DNA of 64,000 bases, taken from positions 4,056-68,055 of the forward strand of contig JBCCRO010000030.1 in assembly GCA_039201605.1 (NCBI GenBank). Reading direction: 5' to 3'. Every line of letters begins with the position of its first letter. The stretch's first letter is position 1. The position numbers were made by a program, and so were the translations under genes. The notes under the pieces were generated by a model. The model saw nothing but the letters and a program-made list of their open reading frames with translations, did not search any database and was not told where the DNA came from. This stretch comes from CADEDH01 sp039201605 (lineage in GTDB: Bacteria; Actinomycetota; Acidimicrobiia; Acidimicrobiales; SZUA-35). Shown here one piece after another: positions 52,315 through 61,589 of this stretch.

Positions 52315-52481
52315 TAGTGCCCTGGCCACCAACCTTTGCGGTGTTTGCCCGGCGCCTGACGCCGCTGGGCGGCGTCCTCGTCGCCCCTCTCACGCTCACA
52401 GGTGAGCGGGACTCCTGCGTCCTTGCCAGCGACGCCATTCACTCGGGCAAACCCGAGCGAACGTTCGTGGCCAGGGCACTA
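52315..52481. mobile_element. MITE-like 167-bp element with 37/38-bp terminal inverted repeats
   Basis: The left end starts TAGTGCCCTGGCCAC (52315-52329), and the right end is its exact reverse complement (52467-52481). Similarity continues with few differences to TTTGCCCG, giving arms of about 37 and 38 bases (52315-52351 and 52444-52481), and weaker matching extends to about 60. The inside has further short hairpins and no ORF. A TA at each outer edge would fit target duplication as in IS630/mariner-type elements, but longer duplications are not seen. Its right end provides the TAG stop of the next gene. Confidence 0.75.
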
Positions 52482-53549
52482 GGTCAGCGAGGCCCGGAAC
52501 TGGTAGATCCCGGTCGTGCTCTCGATGGTTCCGCCGTCGCCACCGGCGAACTCCAGGGCGTAGGTGCCGGTCTCGTCGAGGACGAACGGGCCCTGGGCCC
52601 GACAGCCGCCGTTGCCGATCCAGCCGACGTCGAAGCGCTGGCCGAGCGGATCGACGATGAACAGGTCGAGGTCCTGACGGCAGCTGTCGGCCTGGCCGAT
52701 GGTGAGGATCTCGACGGCGAGCACCTGGCCGGCGGTGGCGTCGAAGGTCCACACGTCGGAACCGAAGACCTCGGAGATCTCACCCCCCTGCACGGTGTCG
52801 AAGGTGAGCGAACTCTCGTCTCGCTCGGTGAGGATGCGGGGGACGAACTGGTAGGGGCCGCTGGTGCTCTCGATGGTGCCGCCGTCACCTCCGACGAACT
52901 GCAGCTCGTAGTCGCCGGTGGTGGGCAGCAGGAAGGGCCCGTGACCCTCACACCCACCGTTGCCGATCCAGCCGAGGTCCCAACGGTTGGCCCGGGAATC
53001 GGCGAGGTAGAGGTCGAGGTCCTGTCGGCAGTCCCCGGCGGCGGTGCCGATCGAGAGCACCTCGACGGTGAGGATCTGTCCTTCGGTACCGGAGAAGGTC
53101 CAGTAGTCGGCGGCGAACACGCTCTCGATGTCGCCGCTGTTGATCTCGCCGAAGGTGATCGGGTTGACGTCGGGGCTGGTGACCGGTTCCTCGTCGTTGG
53201 TGCTGTTGAGCTCCTCGAGCACGGGGAGGGCGATGGCGAGGTTGTCGGCTGCCGAAGGCAGCTCGATCGACCCCTCGGCCACGGTCGGGGGCTCGTCGGC
53301 CCCGCCCCCTTCGGTGGTGTCGCCGGTGTCGTCGGCGTCGGTCGTCGGGTCGCCGTCGGTCGTGGTGTCCGCCTCGTCGGTGGCCTGCGTGGCCAGGGCT
53401 GCGGACTCGGTGTCGCCGTCGACGACGCGGACGAGGACCTCGGCCTCCGGGCCGCTGGTCGAGGCCCCGCCACAGGCGGCGCCCACCACGGCAAGCGCCC
53501 CCAGTACGGCCGTCAGCCGTCCGAGTGATCGTCGAGTGTTTCCAGTCAT
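52479..53549 (-). CDS. Putative lipoprotein with two PPC-like domains
   Basis: This roughly 356-residue protein has a signal with lipobox VGAAC, a Thr/Asp-rich linker (about 50-100) and two tandem beta-domains of about 110 residues. The domains share YWTFSGTEGQILTVEVLSIG / VWTFDATAGQVLAVEILTIG, CRQDLDLYL / CRQDLDLFI, WIGNGGC and GGDGGTIESTSGPYQF / GGDGGTIESTTGIYQF. These are pre-peptidase C-terminal-like units. It starts 11 bases after the stop of the Ser/Thr kinase gene. Its stop codon is formed by the end of the MITE-like element, so the original C-terminus may have been slightly different. Confidence 0.85.
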   Translation of the reverse strand: MTGNTRRSLGRLTAVLGALAVVGAACGGASTSGPEAEVLVRVVDGDTESAALATQATDEADTTTDGDPTTDADDTGDTTEGGGADEPPTVAEGSIELPSAADNLAIALPVLEELNSTNDEEPVTSPDVNPITFGEINSGDIESVFAADYWTFSGTEGQILTVEVLSIGTAAGDCRQDLDLYLADSRANRWDLGWIGNGGCEGHGPFLLPTTGDYELQFVGGDGGTIESTSGPYQFVPRILTERDESSLTFDTVQGGEISEVFGSDVWTFDATAGQVLAVEILTIGQADSCRQDLDLFIVDPLGQRFDVGWIGNGGCRAQGPFVLDETGTYALEFAGGDGGTIESTTGIYQFRASLT

Positions 53550-53560
53550 TCCCTCTCCCC

Positions 53561-55252
53561 TCACGGCCCGGCCGCCACCGTCACCACACGCGTCACCCGA
53601 TCATCGCCCGCCTCCAGGCCGATCTCGATCGTCCCCGGCGACGACGGGGTGATCTCGACGGCAGCCCCGGTGAACGACTCGCCGTTGACCGTCCAGGCGC
53701 CATCCTCGACGCCGGGCGCGGTGAACACCGCGGCCTGCCCGACGGTCACCGCCGCCGGACCGACGATGACAACCGACGCCGCATCGGGCGCGGTGGCGGT
53801 GAACACCAGCTCGTCGGCGCCGTCGCCCTGGGTGGCCGTGACCTCGACCCAGCCCTCGGTGCCGGGGGTGACGGCGATCGTGGTGCCGACGAACTCGTCG
53901 CCGCCCACGGTCCAGGTGGCCGGGGCCCCGTCGGTGGTGGTGAAGGCCACCTCCTGGCCGACCGGGCCGGTGGTGGGGCCGGTGATGGCGCCGTCGCCGC
54001 CGAGCACCTGGGTGGCGAGGAGGGCCAGGCCGCCGACCACGGCCACCGTCACCACCCCGAGCACGACGAGGAGGGGCAGGCGGGACCGACGGCCCGGCGC
54101 CGACACCGCGCCCTGGAACGAGTCGGTGGGCGCCTGCGGCGACGCCGCATACCCGGCGGGGGCACCGTAGGCCGACGTCGTCGGCGGGTGGGCCTGACCG
54201 GCCGGTGTGTACTGGGCCGGGGCGGGACCGGGAGCCGGGGTGGAGGCCGGGTTGGGCGCGTCCGAGTGGCGGGCCGCCGTGGTCGGCTGGGCGGCGAATC
54301 GGTCCGGCACCACCGGGGGCGGCATCGAGCCCAGCGAGCCGGGGGCCGACGGCGGTGCCGCCACCGTCTGATAGGAGGCGTCGGCTCGGGGCCGCACGGG
54401 GGCGCCGCCGGGGGTGGTCAGCGCCGTGCTGAGCGAGCCGAACCAGGTGTCGATGTCGCGATGGCGAACGTCGGACCGGACGGCGAGACCGCGCTGGAGC
54501 TCGGTGGCCAGGGGGCCGGTGGCGGCCATGGCGTCGTCGGCGAAGGCCGACTGCCCGAGGGCGATCAGGGGCTGGGGCTGGGTGCCGCTGACGGCGGCCA
54601 CGATCAGGGCCGAGGCGGCGTAGACGTCGGCCGAGGCGCTGACCGAAGCGTCGCCCCGGAACTGTTCGGGGGCGCCGTAGCCCGGGGTGCCGCCCGCCAT
54701 CGTGGCGTGGGCGGCGTGGGGGTCGACCACCTTGGCCAGACCGAAGTCGGCCACGGCCAACTCCTCGTCGGGCCCGAGCACGCCGGCGATGACCGTCGAG
54801 CGGGCCGACTCCGCACCCCGGTTGACCCGGATGAGGTAGTTGCTCGGCTTGAGGTCGCGGTGGACCATCCCGGCCCGGTGGATGTGGCCGGTGCAGATGG
54901 CGATGGCCCGGGCCAGCTCCACCGCCTCGGGCACGGTGAGGCGGCGGCCAAGGCCGTCGAGCCGGTCGGCCAGCGTCCCCCGCTCGCAGTACTCCATCAC
55001 GAAGTAGGGACGTCCGTTGTCCTCGCCGATGTCGTAGACCGTGACGAGGCCCGGGGTCTGGAGCTGGCGCATGACGCGGGCTTCGGACACGAAGCGTTCG
55101 CGGAGCTCGGCGTCGCCGGCCATGTTGTCGGCCAGTACTTTGATCGCCACCCAGGCCTGCAGGTCGGGGTCGTGGGCCAGGTAGACGGTGGCGAATCCGC
55201 CCGTCCCCAGCACGCTGTGCACCTGATATCGACCGATTCGATCCGGGATCAC
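53561..55252 (-). CDS. Transmembrane Ser/Thr protein kinase (PknB-like)
   Basis: This 563-residue protein has an N-terminal Hanks-type kinase: glycine loop LGTGGFATVY (about 15-24), Lys38 in VAIKVL, HRDLKPSN (about 133-140), DFGLA (about 168) and APEQF. A Pro/Ala-rich juxtamembrane region, one transmembrane helix (about 390-415) and two extracellular Ig/PKD-like units (TWTVGGDEFVGTTIAVTP and AWTVNGESFTGAAVEITP) follow. It lacks PASTA domains. The extracellular units probably sense a ligand or wall state. The downstream lipoprotein is likely a partner. Confidence 0.92.
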   Translation of the reverse strand: MIPDRIGRYQVHSVLGTGGFATVYLAHDPDLQAWVAIKVLADNMAGDAELRERFVSEARVMRQLQTPGLVTVYDIGEDNGRPYFVMEYCERGTLADRLDGLGRRLTVPEAVELARAIAICTGHIHRAGMVHRDLKPSNYLIRVNRGAESARSTVIAGVLGPDEELAVADFGLAKVVDPHAAHATMAGGTPGYGAPEQFRGDASVSASADVYAASALIVAAVSGTQPQPLIALGQSAFADDAMAATGPLATELQRGLAVRSDVRHRDIDTWFGSLSTALTTPGGAPVRPRADASYQTVAAPPSAPGSLGSMPPPVVPDRFAAQPTTAARHSDAPNPASTPAPGPAPAQYTPAGQAHPPTTSAYGAPAGYAASPQAPTDSFQGAVSAPGRRSRLPLLVVLGVVTVAVVGGLALLATQVLGGDGAITGPTTGPVGQEVAFTTTDGAPATWTVGGDEFVGTTIAVTPGTEGWVEVTATQGDGADELVFTATAPDAASVVIVGPAAVTVGQAAVFTAPGVEDGAWTVNGESFTGAAVEITPSSPGTIEIGLEAGDDRVTRVVTVAAGP

Positions 55253-55363
55253 GCCACGCCCTCCCGTCGCCCCCGGCGCAGTCTAGGGCAGGGTGTCCCC
55301 GACCTGGGGGCCGATGCCATACCGCACCGGTACTTTCACCCTGGGCCGGATAGTCACCCGTCG

Positions 55364-58300
55364 CTATGGATCCGTTCTGAACAAGTTTGGGGTCGGTCGC
55401 GCCGGGGGGAAGGCGCGCCAGCCGTCGGCCGTGCCGACCAGGCCGAGGCGGCGACCGATGTCGTCGGCCTCGGCATCGTCGAGCTCGGCGGCGTTATGGC
55501 GACCGGCTCCCGACGCCGCCGTCGCCCGGTCGAGCAGGCAGAGCAGCAGCTCGTGGTCGAGCTTCTCCACCCGGGCCTGGTCGATCGCCTCCTCCAGCTC
55601 CTCATCGGCCTCGACGGTGACACCGGCGGCCCGGAGGCCGGCGGCCAGCAACCGTCGGGTCGGCACCTCCACCGTGGCCCCACCGCCGTCGGTCGCGTTG
55701 CGGGCCAGGAGCTCGCGGGCCGCCGCCACCGTGTCCGGTCCGGGGGCGGCGACCTCGAGGAGGAACAGATCGGCGTGGGCCACGAACGCGGTCGAGCTCA
55801 TGGCCACGAAGTCGGCCCGGGCCGCCTCCAGCAGCTCCCGGGCCTCGTCGGCCCGACCCTGCCTGCCGGCCAGGCGGCCGAGGTTCATCCGGGTCACGTG
55901 CACCGCCATCTCGTAGCCGGCGGCCCTCGCCTTGCGGTTGGCGTCGGTGAGCAGCTCCCGGGCCTCGTGGTGGTGGCCCTGGTTGGAGCGGATCTCCCCC
56001 AGGTTGTTGAGCGACGAGACCACGCCGCTGATATCACCGGCGGATGCCCGCAGCCGGTGTGATCGCTCGTGGAGTCTGGCCGCCCGATCCCACTCCCCGG
56101 CGTAGTAGGCGGCGATGCCGAGGTTGTTGTACAGGCCCGACTTGAGCACGGCATCCTCGATGGCGTCGACCAGTTGCTCGGCCTGTTCGGCGTGGTGAGC
56201 GGCCTCGGCCCGGCCCTGGTACGTGCCCGCCAGCTGGAGGACGTAGTGGGCCCGGAAGCGGGCGGCCACGGGGGCCGTGGTGTCGCCCGCCACCGCGGTG
56301 GCCGTCTCCCAGCAGTCGTCGTAGCGGCCCTGGCGGAAGCGGATGCCTGCGATGGCCACCGCCAGCTCGGCCGGCTCGTCGGGGAAGCCGTGGTCGAGCT
56401 CGGCGGCGGCGGCCAACCCCCGTCGGTACCAGCGCACCGCCTGGTCATAGCGGCCCTGTCGTTCCTGGAGTTGGCCCTGCTTGCGGAACAGGGGCAGCCG
56501 CTCGTGGTCGCCCGCCGCCAGCAGCGACCGAGCCGACCGGTAGGCGTCGGTGGCCGTCTCGTAGCGACCGGCCCGCTCGGCGGCGTCACCCAGCTTGGTG
56601 GCGACGTGGCTGCGCTGGCGTCGGGTCACGTCCTTGGGGTGTCGACCGGCGGCCAGAGCCCGCTGGTAGGCCTCGATCGCCTCCACCGGCGACGACAGGG
56701 CGACGGCCCGATCGCCGGCCCGGACCGAGTACGACCAGGCCCGTCGGTGGGCTCCGGCCTCGCTGAAGTGGCGTGACAGCACGTCGGCCACCTCGTCGAT
56801 GCGGGCTCCGACCGACGCCTCCAGATGCTCTCCCACCCGCCGGTGCAGCACCCGACGGCGGGCGAAGGGCAGGCCCTCGTAGGCGGCGTCGCGGTACAGC
56901 GTCTGGGTGAACCGCCACCGGCCCGGCCCCGACGGCTCGATCAGCCCGGCCAACGACTCGTCGTCGAGCCCGACCTCGGCCCGCGAGCCGAGCAGGACGT
57001 CGAGCGTCTTGGCCGGGAACGACACCCCGATCACGGCGGCGAGGCGGATCGCCCGACGGGCGGCGGGCGGCAGATCGTCGATCCGGGTGGCCAGCAGCCT
57101 CTCCACCGAGTCGGGCACGGCGCCGCCCGCGGTGCCGACGGCCCGGGTCAGCTCCAGGGCGAACAGCGGGTTGCCGGCGGCTCGCTCGATGATCACCGCC
57201 AGGTCGTCGTCGGACAGGGGTCGCTCCGACGACTCGATCGCCAGTCGGCGGACGTCGGCGTCGTCGAGGGGTGTCAGCGCGATGCGCTCCAGGTGCTCGC
57301 CGTCGAGGGAGGGGCCCTCGGTCTTGGCCCGGCGGCTGACGATGACGGTCCACGGTCGATCGAGGGCGGTCCGGGCCAGGTGCTCGACCAGCTCCCGGGA
57401 GCCGTCGTCCACCCACTGGGCGTCCTCGACCACCAGCACCGCGTCCCCGGCGAGGGCCCCGTCGATCAGATCGACGACGGCGTCGTGGATCCGGGCCCGA
57501 CGGAACTCCTCGCTGATGGCGGCCGCCTCGGGGGTGGCGGGCACGTCGGCCCCGATGGCCACCGCCAACAGGGGGACCATGGGTGCCAGCGACGGGCAGC
57601 GCTCGTCGACGATCTTGGCCAGGATCTCGCCGGTGTGGAGCGGACCGGCCAGCGCGTCGAGCCCGAGCCCGGTCCGCAGCATGGTGCGGGCGGCGCCGTA
57701 GGGCGTGGTGCGACCGAACTGCGAGGCCGTACCCCGCAACAGGTGGAAGGCCTGAGACGCCGCCGCCCGTTCGACCGCCTCGGCGATGAGCCGGGTCTTG
57801 CCCGACCCGGCCGGACCGACCAGGTCGACCACCCGACCGCCGAGATCGATGGCGTGCTGAAGACGGTCGCAGTCCTCGTTCCGGCCGTGCAGCCGCCCCT
57901 CGGCGAGCTGCAGCCGGGCGGCGTGCTCGAAGCCGAGCACCCGATGGGCGGTGATCGGCTCGCGCTTGCCCTTGACCCGGAGCGGGTCCAGGCGTTCGGA
58001 GAGGTAGGTGTCGCGGGCGTCGGCCAGCACGTCGGCCACCGCCACCACCTCCCGATCCTCTGCCGGCCCGAGCATCCGGGCCGCGGTGTTGACCACGTCG
58101 CCCATCAATGTGTACGTCCGCCGGTAGGTGCTCCCGAGAAACCCGGCGAAGGCCCGACCGGTCTGGACGCCCTGGTAAAGGGTGAACGGACCGGGGAGGG
58201 CGGCCAGGTCGAGGGCGGCCCGGAGCATGGCGTCGCTGGTGTTGCCCACGTTGCGGGGTGCGCCGGCGCACAGCACCACCTTGAACCCGTCGGGGGCGAT

Positions 58301-59164
58301 GTCGGTGTGGAGGGCGGCCACGTCGTAGCGGTCGACGACGGCCTCGATGCCGTCGATCAACCGGGCCAGCTCGGCCGCCGCCACCGCCGGGCCCCGCGCC
58401 GCCCGCAGCTCCCCGATACCGCCGACGAGGAGGAAACCGACGGTGACCAACCGATGCTCGCCCCCGAGGTCGGCGAAGGCGTCGAGCTGATCGACGACGG
58501 CGGTGGGGACGAAGTCGCTCAGCGAGCTGTCGGCGGGGACCCGGCGGTCGGGGGCGGCGGTGGGGGCGAGGGTCGGGGCGCCCCGGAGGACGCGACCCCC
58601 GGCGCTACGGTCGCCGACCAGGGCCGGGTCCACGCAGGCGGCGATCGTCGCCGAGGCCAACGTCTGACCCTTGGACGCCGCGCTCTCCAGCTCGATCACC
58701 CGGCCTGCCTTCTCGCCGATGATCAGCAGCTCCCGGTGGCCGCCACCGACGAGATAGCAGTCGAAGGGGCCGTCGCCCACCCCCACCGTCATGGTCAGCC
58801 GCGCCCGGCGGGCCGCCCCCGAGGTGGCGAGGGCCTGCTGCATGGCCAGGCCGGCGTTCGCCGCCCGCCGCTCGTGATCGTCGCCCCGGAACAGCACGAG
58901 CAGGGCGTCGCCCCCGAACGTGATCACCTCGCCGCCGTAGCCGTAGGCGGCGCCGATGAGGGCCTCGAAGCAGGTGTTGATGAGGACGGTGATCTCCTCG
59001 GCTCCGGCCTTGCCCTTCCCGGCCAGACGCTCGGACAGGGCGGTGAAGCCGGAGATGTCGGCCGACAGCATCGACCCGTCGATGGCCTGCCAGTGGGAGC
59101 CGGGCTCCATCGACCGCTCGACGGTGATCCGGGGAACGAAGGGCGCCAGTCGCGCGGCGTTCAT
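55364..59164 (-). CDS. Tandem class III nucleotidyl cyclase-ATPase-TPR protein (soluble adenylyl cyclase-like)
   Basis: This 1266-residue protein has two cyclase homology domains (about 30-175 and 240-405), an AAA/STAND ATPase (Walker A GPAGSGKT at 450-457) and C-terminal TPR-like helices (about 880-1230). Domain 1 keeps both metal Asp residues (Asp36 in ADISGF, Asp86 in FGGDALL) but has lost the Asn-Arg motif. Domain 2 has lost the first Asp (Leu245) but keeps Asn359 and Arg363 in VNTAARM. Together they could make one active site, as in mammalian cyclases. This order of domains matches soluble adenylyl cyclase. ATG 59164 has GGGGGGTGG upstream. Confidence 0.9.
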   Translation of the reverse strand: MNAARLAPFVPRITVERSMEPGSHWQAIDGSMLSADISGFTALSERLAGKGKAGAEEITVLINTCFEALIGAAYGYGGEVITFGGDALLVLFRGDDHERRAANAGLAMQQALATSGAARRARLTMTVGVGDGPFDCYLVGGGHRELLIIGEKAGRVIELESAASKGQTLASATIAACVDPALVGDRSAGGRVLRGAPTLAPTAAPDRRVPADSSLSDFVPTAVVDQLDAFADLGGEHRLVTVGFLLVGGIGELRAARGPAVAAAELARLIDGIEAVVDRYDVAALHTDIAPDGFKVVLCAGAPRNVGNTSDAMLRAALDLAALPGPFTLYQGVQTGRAFAGFLGSTYRRTYTLMGDVVNTAARMLGPAEDREVVAVADVLADARDTYLSERLDPLRVKGKREPITAHRVLGFEHAARLQLAEGRLHGRNEDCDRLQHAIDLGGRVVDLVGPAGSGKTRLIAEAVERAAASQAFHLLRGTASQFGRTTPYGAARTMLRTGLGLDALAGPLHTGEILAKIVDERCPSLAPMVPLLAVAIGADVPATPEAAAISEEFRRARIHDAVVDLIDGALAGDAVLVVEDAQWVDDGSRELVEHLARTALDRPWTVIVSRRAKTEGPSLDGEHLERIALTPLDDADVRRLAIESSERPLSDDDLAVIIERAAGNPLFALELTRAVGTAGGAVPDSVERLLATRIDDLPPAARRAIRLAAVIGVSFPAKTLDVLLGSRAEVGLDDESLAGLIEPSGPGRWRFTQTLYRDAAYEGLPFARRRVLHRRVGEHLEASVGARIDEVADVLSRHFSEAGAHRRAWSYSVRAGDRAVALSSPVEAIEAYQRALAAGRHPKDVTRRQRSHVATKLGDAAERAGRYETATDAYRSARSLLAAGDHERLPLFRKQGQLQERQGRYDQAVRWYRRGLAAAAELDHGFPDEPAELAVAIAGIRFRQGRYDDCWETATAVAGDTTAPVAARFRAHYVLQLAGTYQGRAEAAHHAEQAEQLVDAIEDAVLKSGLYNNLGIAAYYAGEWDRAARLHERSHRLRASAGDISGVVSSLNNLGEIRSNQGHHHEARELLTDANRKARAAGYEMAVHVTRMNLGRLAGRQGRADEARELLEAARADFVAMSSTAFVAHADLFLLEVAAPGPDTVAAARELLARNATDGGGATVEVPTRRLLAAGLRAAGVTVEADEELEEAIDQARVEKLDHELLLCLLDRATAASGAGRHNAAELDDAEADDIGRRLGLVGTADGWRAFPPARPTPNLFRTDP

Positions 59165-59328
59165 GCGGTCCACCCCCCGGATGTATCGATCGTCGGTCGA
59201 AGCCGTCGCTGGGCATACCGTAGCGGTCGGCCGCGAGCCGTCGAGCCGGTTGGGTGTCCCAGCCTGTCGCCGTGGCGGGGGCTTCCGGCCCTTCGGGATG
59301 CAGCGAGGATGGTGGATGACCGACACCC

Positions 59329-60201
59329 GTGACGTCGGAGGATGGGACCGGTCGATGGCTCGGGGCGGCGGTGAGCGTCATGGCGATCGGCTTCGTCGCC
59401 GTCCTCCTCGCCGGCGCCATCGGCAGTCTGGCCCCCGACACCGTGGTGGCGGTGGCCGACCCGTTCGTGTGCGACGGGGAGCTGGTGCGTTCCTCGGTCG
59501 CCGGCCCGTCGGGGCAGGGTGGCGAGGCGATCAGCAACGACGTCCGGTGCGTGGCCGATGACGGCACCGCCCGGGGGATGACGGCCCGGGTGTACCTCAC
59601 CGCCGGCCTGGTCTACGCCGCGGCGCTGGGGGCGATGGTGGCGGCGGCGATGGCGCTGCGGCGGGTGCGCCGCCGTCGGCCCGTCACCGAGCGCGCCCGG
59701 ATCGACCGGTCGGCCCGGATAGGCGTGCGGCTGGTGACAGCGGTGATCGCCGCACCTCTGCTCGTGACCGGCCTGACGGCGGATCCGTTGTCCGTCGGCC
59801 GCCTGTGGTCGGCGGCGTTCGTGGTGTGGCTCGGGGCGATCCTCGTCGTCGACCATCCGGTCGACGACCAGGTCGACGAGGTCGACGCCGCCGCCCTGCG
59901 CCGTCGGGCGCTGCGCCGCCTTCCCGGTTCGGCCTTCTTTCGGATCGCCCCCGGTGCGATGACCCTCTGGTACGCCCGGGCCGACCTCGTCGACGGCGAC
60001 CCGACCCGCGGTCCCCTCACGGTCGTCGGCGCCGTGTTGACCGTGCTGGGTGTCCTCGGCATGGTGAGCATCATCCGCACGCTGCTCGATCCCGAGCGGC
60101 AGCTCCGGCGACGGCGCCGCTTGCCGGCCGATGCCGAGGCCCACCGGGAGCGGCGCGACCGGCTCCGTCGCCACCGCGGCGCCGGCTTCCGGAGCCGCTG
60201 A
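59329..60201 (+). CDS. Hypothetical membrane protein
   Basis: This 290-residue protein has four to five hydrophobic segments (about 12-34, 89-108, 130-150, 155-172 and 228-250). Two cysteines lie in an extracytoplasmic loop (FVCDGELV and VRCVADD), and the C-terminus is very Arg-rich (RQLRRRRRLP ... RRDRLRRHRGAG). The start is GTG 59329; no strong ribosome-binding site is seen. It is divergent from the cyclase gene. I do not recognise the family. Confidence 0.68.
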   Translation: MTSEDGTGRWLGAAVSVMAIGFVAVLLAGAIGSLAPDTVVAVADPFVCDGELVRSSVAGPSGQGGEAISNDVRCVADDGTARGMTARVYLTAGLVYAAALGAMVAAAMALRRVRRRRPVTERARIDRSARIGVRLVTAVIAAPLLVTGLTADPLSVGRLWSAAFVVWLGAILVVDHPVDDQVDEVDAAALRRRALRRLPGSAFFRIAPGAMTLWYARADLVDGDPTRGPLTVVGAVLTVLGVLGMVSIIRTLLDPERQLRRRRRLPADAEAHRERRDRLRRHRGAGFRSR

Positions 60202-60313
60202 CCGTCGGTGCCTCCTGCCGCTGACCCGATCGGTGGTCGCCGACGGGCCGGCCGCCGGCCGCGGGTCGGGTCGCCTTTCAGGCGTTCGAGGGCGCGGTGC
60301 TAGCTTGAGCGAC

Positions 60314-61543
60314 ATGGTCGCACCACTGGACGGGATCCGGGTCGTCGAGTTCGCCAACTTCGCCGCCGCACCGACCGCGGTGGCCATCATGGCCGACCTC
60401 GGCGCCGAGGTGACCAAGGTCGAGACCGTCGGCGGCGACCCCATCCGCGGTCTGATGCGGCAGGCCAAGGTGCCGGACGACGCCCCCAACCCCGACCACC
60501 CGTTCCAGTTCATCAACCGGGGCAAGCAGTCGATCGAACTCGACCTGGGGCAGCCCCAGGGGGTGGAGGTGGCCCACCGGCTGGCCGCCGAATCGGATGT
60601 GGTCGTGTTGAACATGCTGCGGGATCGCCGCCGCCGGTTCGGGATCGACATCGACGATCTGCACGCCGTCAAACCCGACCTGGTGATCGGGCTGCTGTCG
60701 GGCTACGGCGAGCGGGGCGAGGAGATCAATCGCCCCGGCTACGACGTGACCGCCTTCTTCGCCCGGTCCGGTCTGATGAGCGGGATGACCATGGACGGTC
60801 AGGTGCCCCCCACGCCCCGTCCCGGCCAGGGTGACCACACCGCCTCGCTGGCCTTCTTCGGGGCGCTGATGACCGGGCTCCGGGCCCGAGACGTCAGCGG
60901 CGAGGGGCAGGTGGTGGAGGCGTCGCTCCTGCGGTCGGCCGCCTTCACCCTCGGGCTCGACCTGGGCATCGCCGTCGTCGACGGGCGGGGGACCCGCGAC
61001 AAGCCCCGGGAGGAGGGCCTGTCGGTCATGCTCCAGCCCTACGAGTGCGCCGACGGCCGGTGGCTGCAGTTCACCATGCCCGGTGGCGGTCGTGACGCCT
61101 GGGCCCGCTTCTGCACCGCCCTCGAACGTCAGGACCTCATCGAGGACCCGCGGTTCACCAGCGGGACACTCCGCTACCGCAACATGGCCGAGCTCGTGCC
61201 CGAGATCGCCGACGCGGTGAAGCAGCGCTCGCTGGCGGAGTGGGGGCCGCTGCTCGACGCCCAACGCTGCATCTGGGCCCCGGTCAACAGCGCCGCCGAC
61301 GCCGCCGTCGACCCCCAGGTCCGGGCGGCCGGGGTGTTCGAGGAGATCCACCATCCCGACGCCGGCACCTTCGACACGGTGGCCGCCCCCTTCCGCCTCA
61401 TCGGCAACGACGACATCGGCGTCCGGGGCCCCGCCCCCGAGGTGGGTGAGCACTCCGAGCAGGTGCTGCGCCGTCTCGGCTACGGCGACGACGAGATCGC
61501 GGACTTGGCCCGCTCCGGCGTCGTCCCCTCGGCCGAGGGCTGA
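60314..61543 (+). CDS. Class III CoA-transferase (CaiB/BaiF family)
   Basis: This 409-residue protein has the family opening LDGIRVVEFANFAAAPTAVAIMADLGAEVTKVE (about 5-37), DPIRG, NRGKQSIELDL (about 69-79) and YGERGEEINRPGYDVTAFFARSG (about 135-157), where the conserved nucleophile Asp sits in the GYD element. It transfers CoA between carboxylic acids through an aspartyl-CoA intermediate. Substrates cannot be told from sequence. A TTGAGCGAC stretch precedes ATG 60314. Confidence 0.92.
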   Translation: MVAPLDGIRVVEFANFAAAPTAVAIMADLGAEVTKVETVGGDPIRGLMRQAKVPDDAPNPDHPFQFINRGKQSIELDLGQPQGVEVAHRLAAESDVVVLNMLRDRRRRFGIDIDDLHAVKPDLVIGLLSGYGERGEEINRPGYDVTAFFARSGLMSGMTMDGQVPPTPRPGQGDHTASLAFFGALMTGLRARDVSGEGQVVEASLLRSAAFTLGLDLGIAVVDGRGTRDKPREEGLSVMLQPYECADGRWLQFTMPGGGRDAWARFCTALERQDLIEDPRFTSGTLRYRNMAELVPEIADAVKQRSLAEWGPLLDAQRCIWAPVNSAADAAVDPQVRAAGVFEEIHHPDAGTFDTVAAPFRLIGNDDIGVRGPAPEVGEHSEQVLRRLGYGDDEIADLARSGVVPSAEG

Positions 61544-61589
61544 CGCCGCCGTCGAGGTGGGCCGGGCCGACGCCCGGCGGGGCGTCGGT

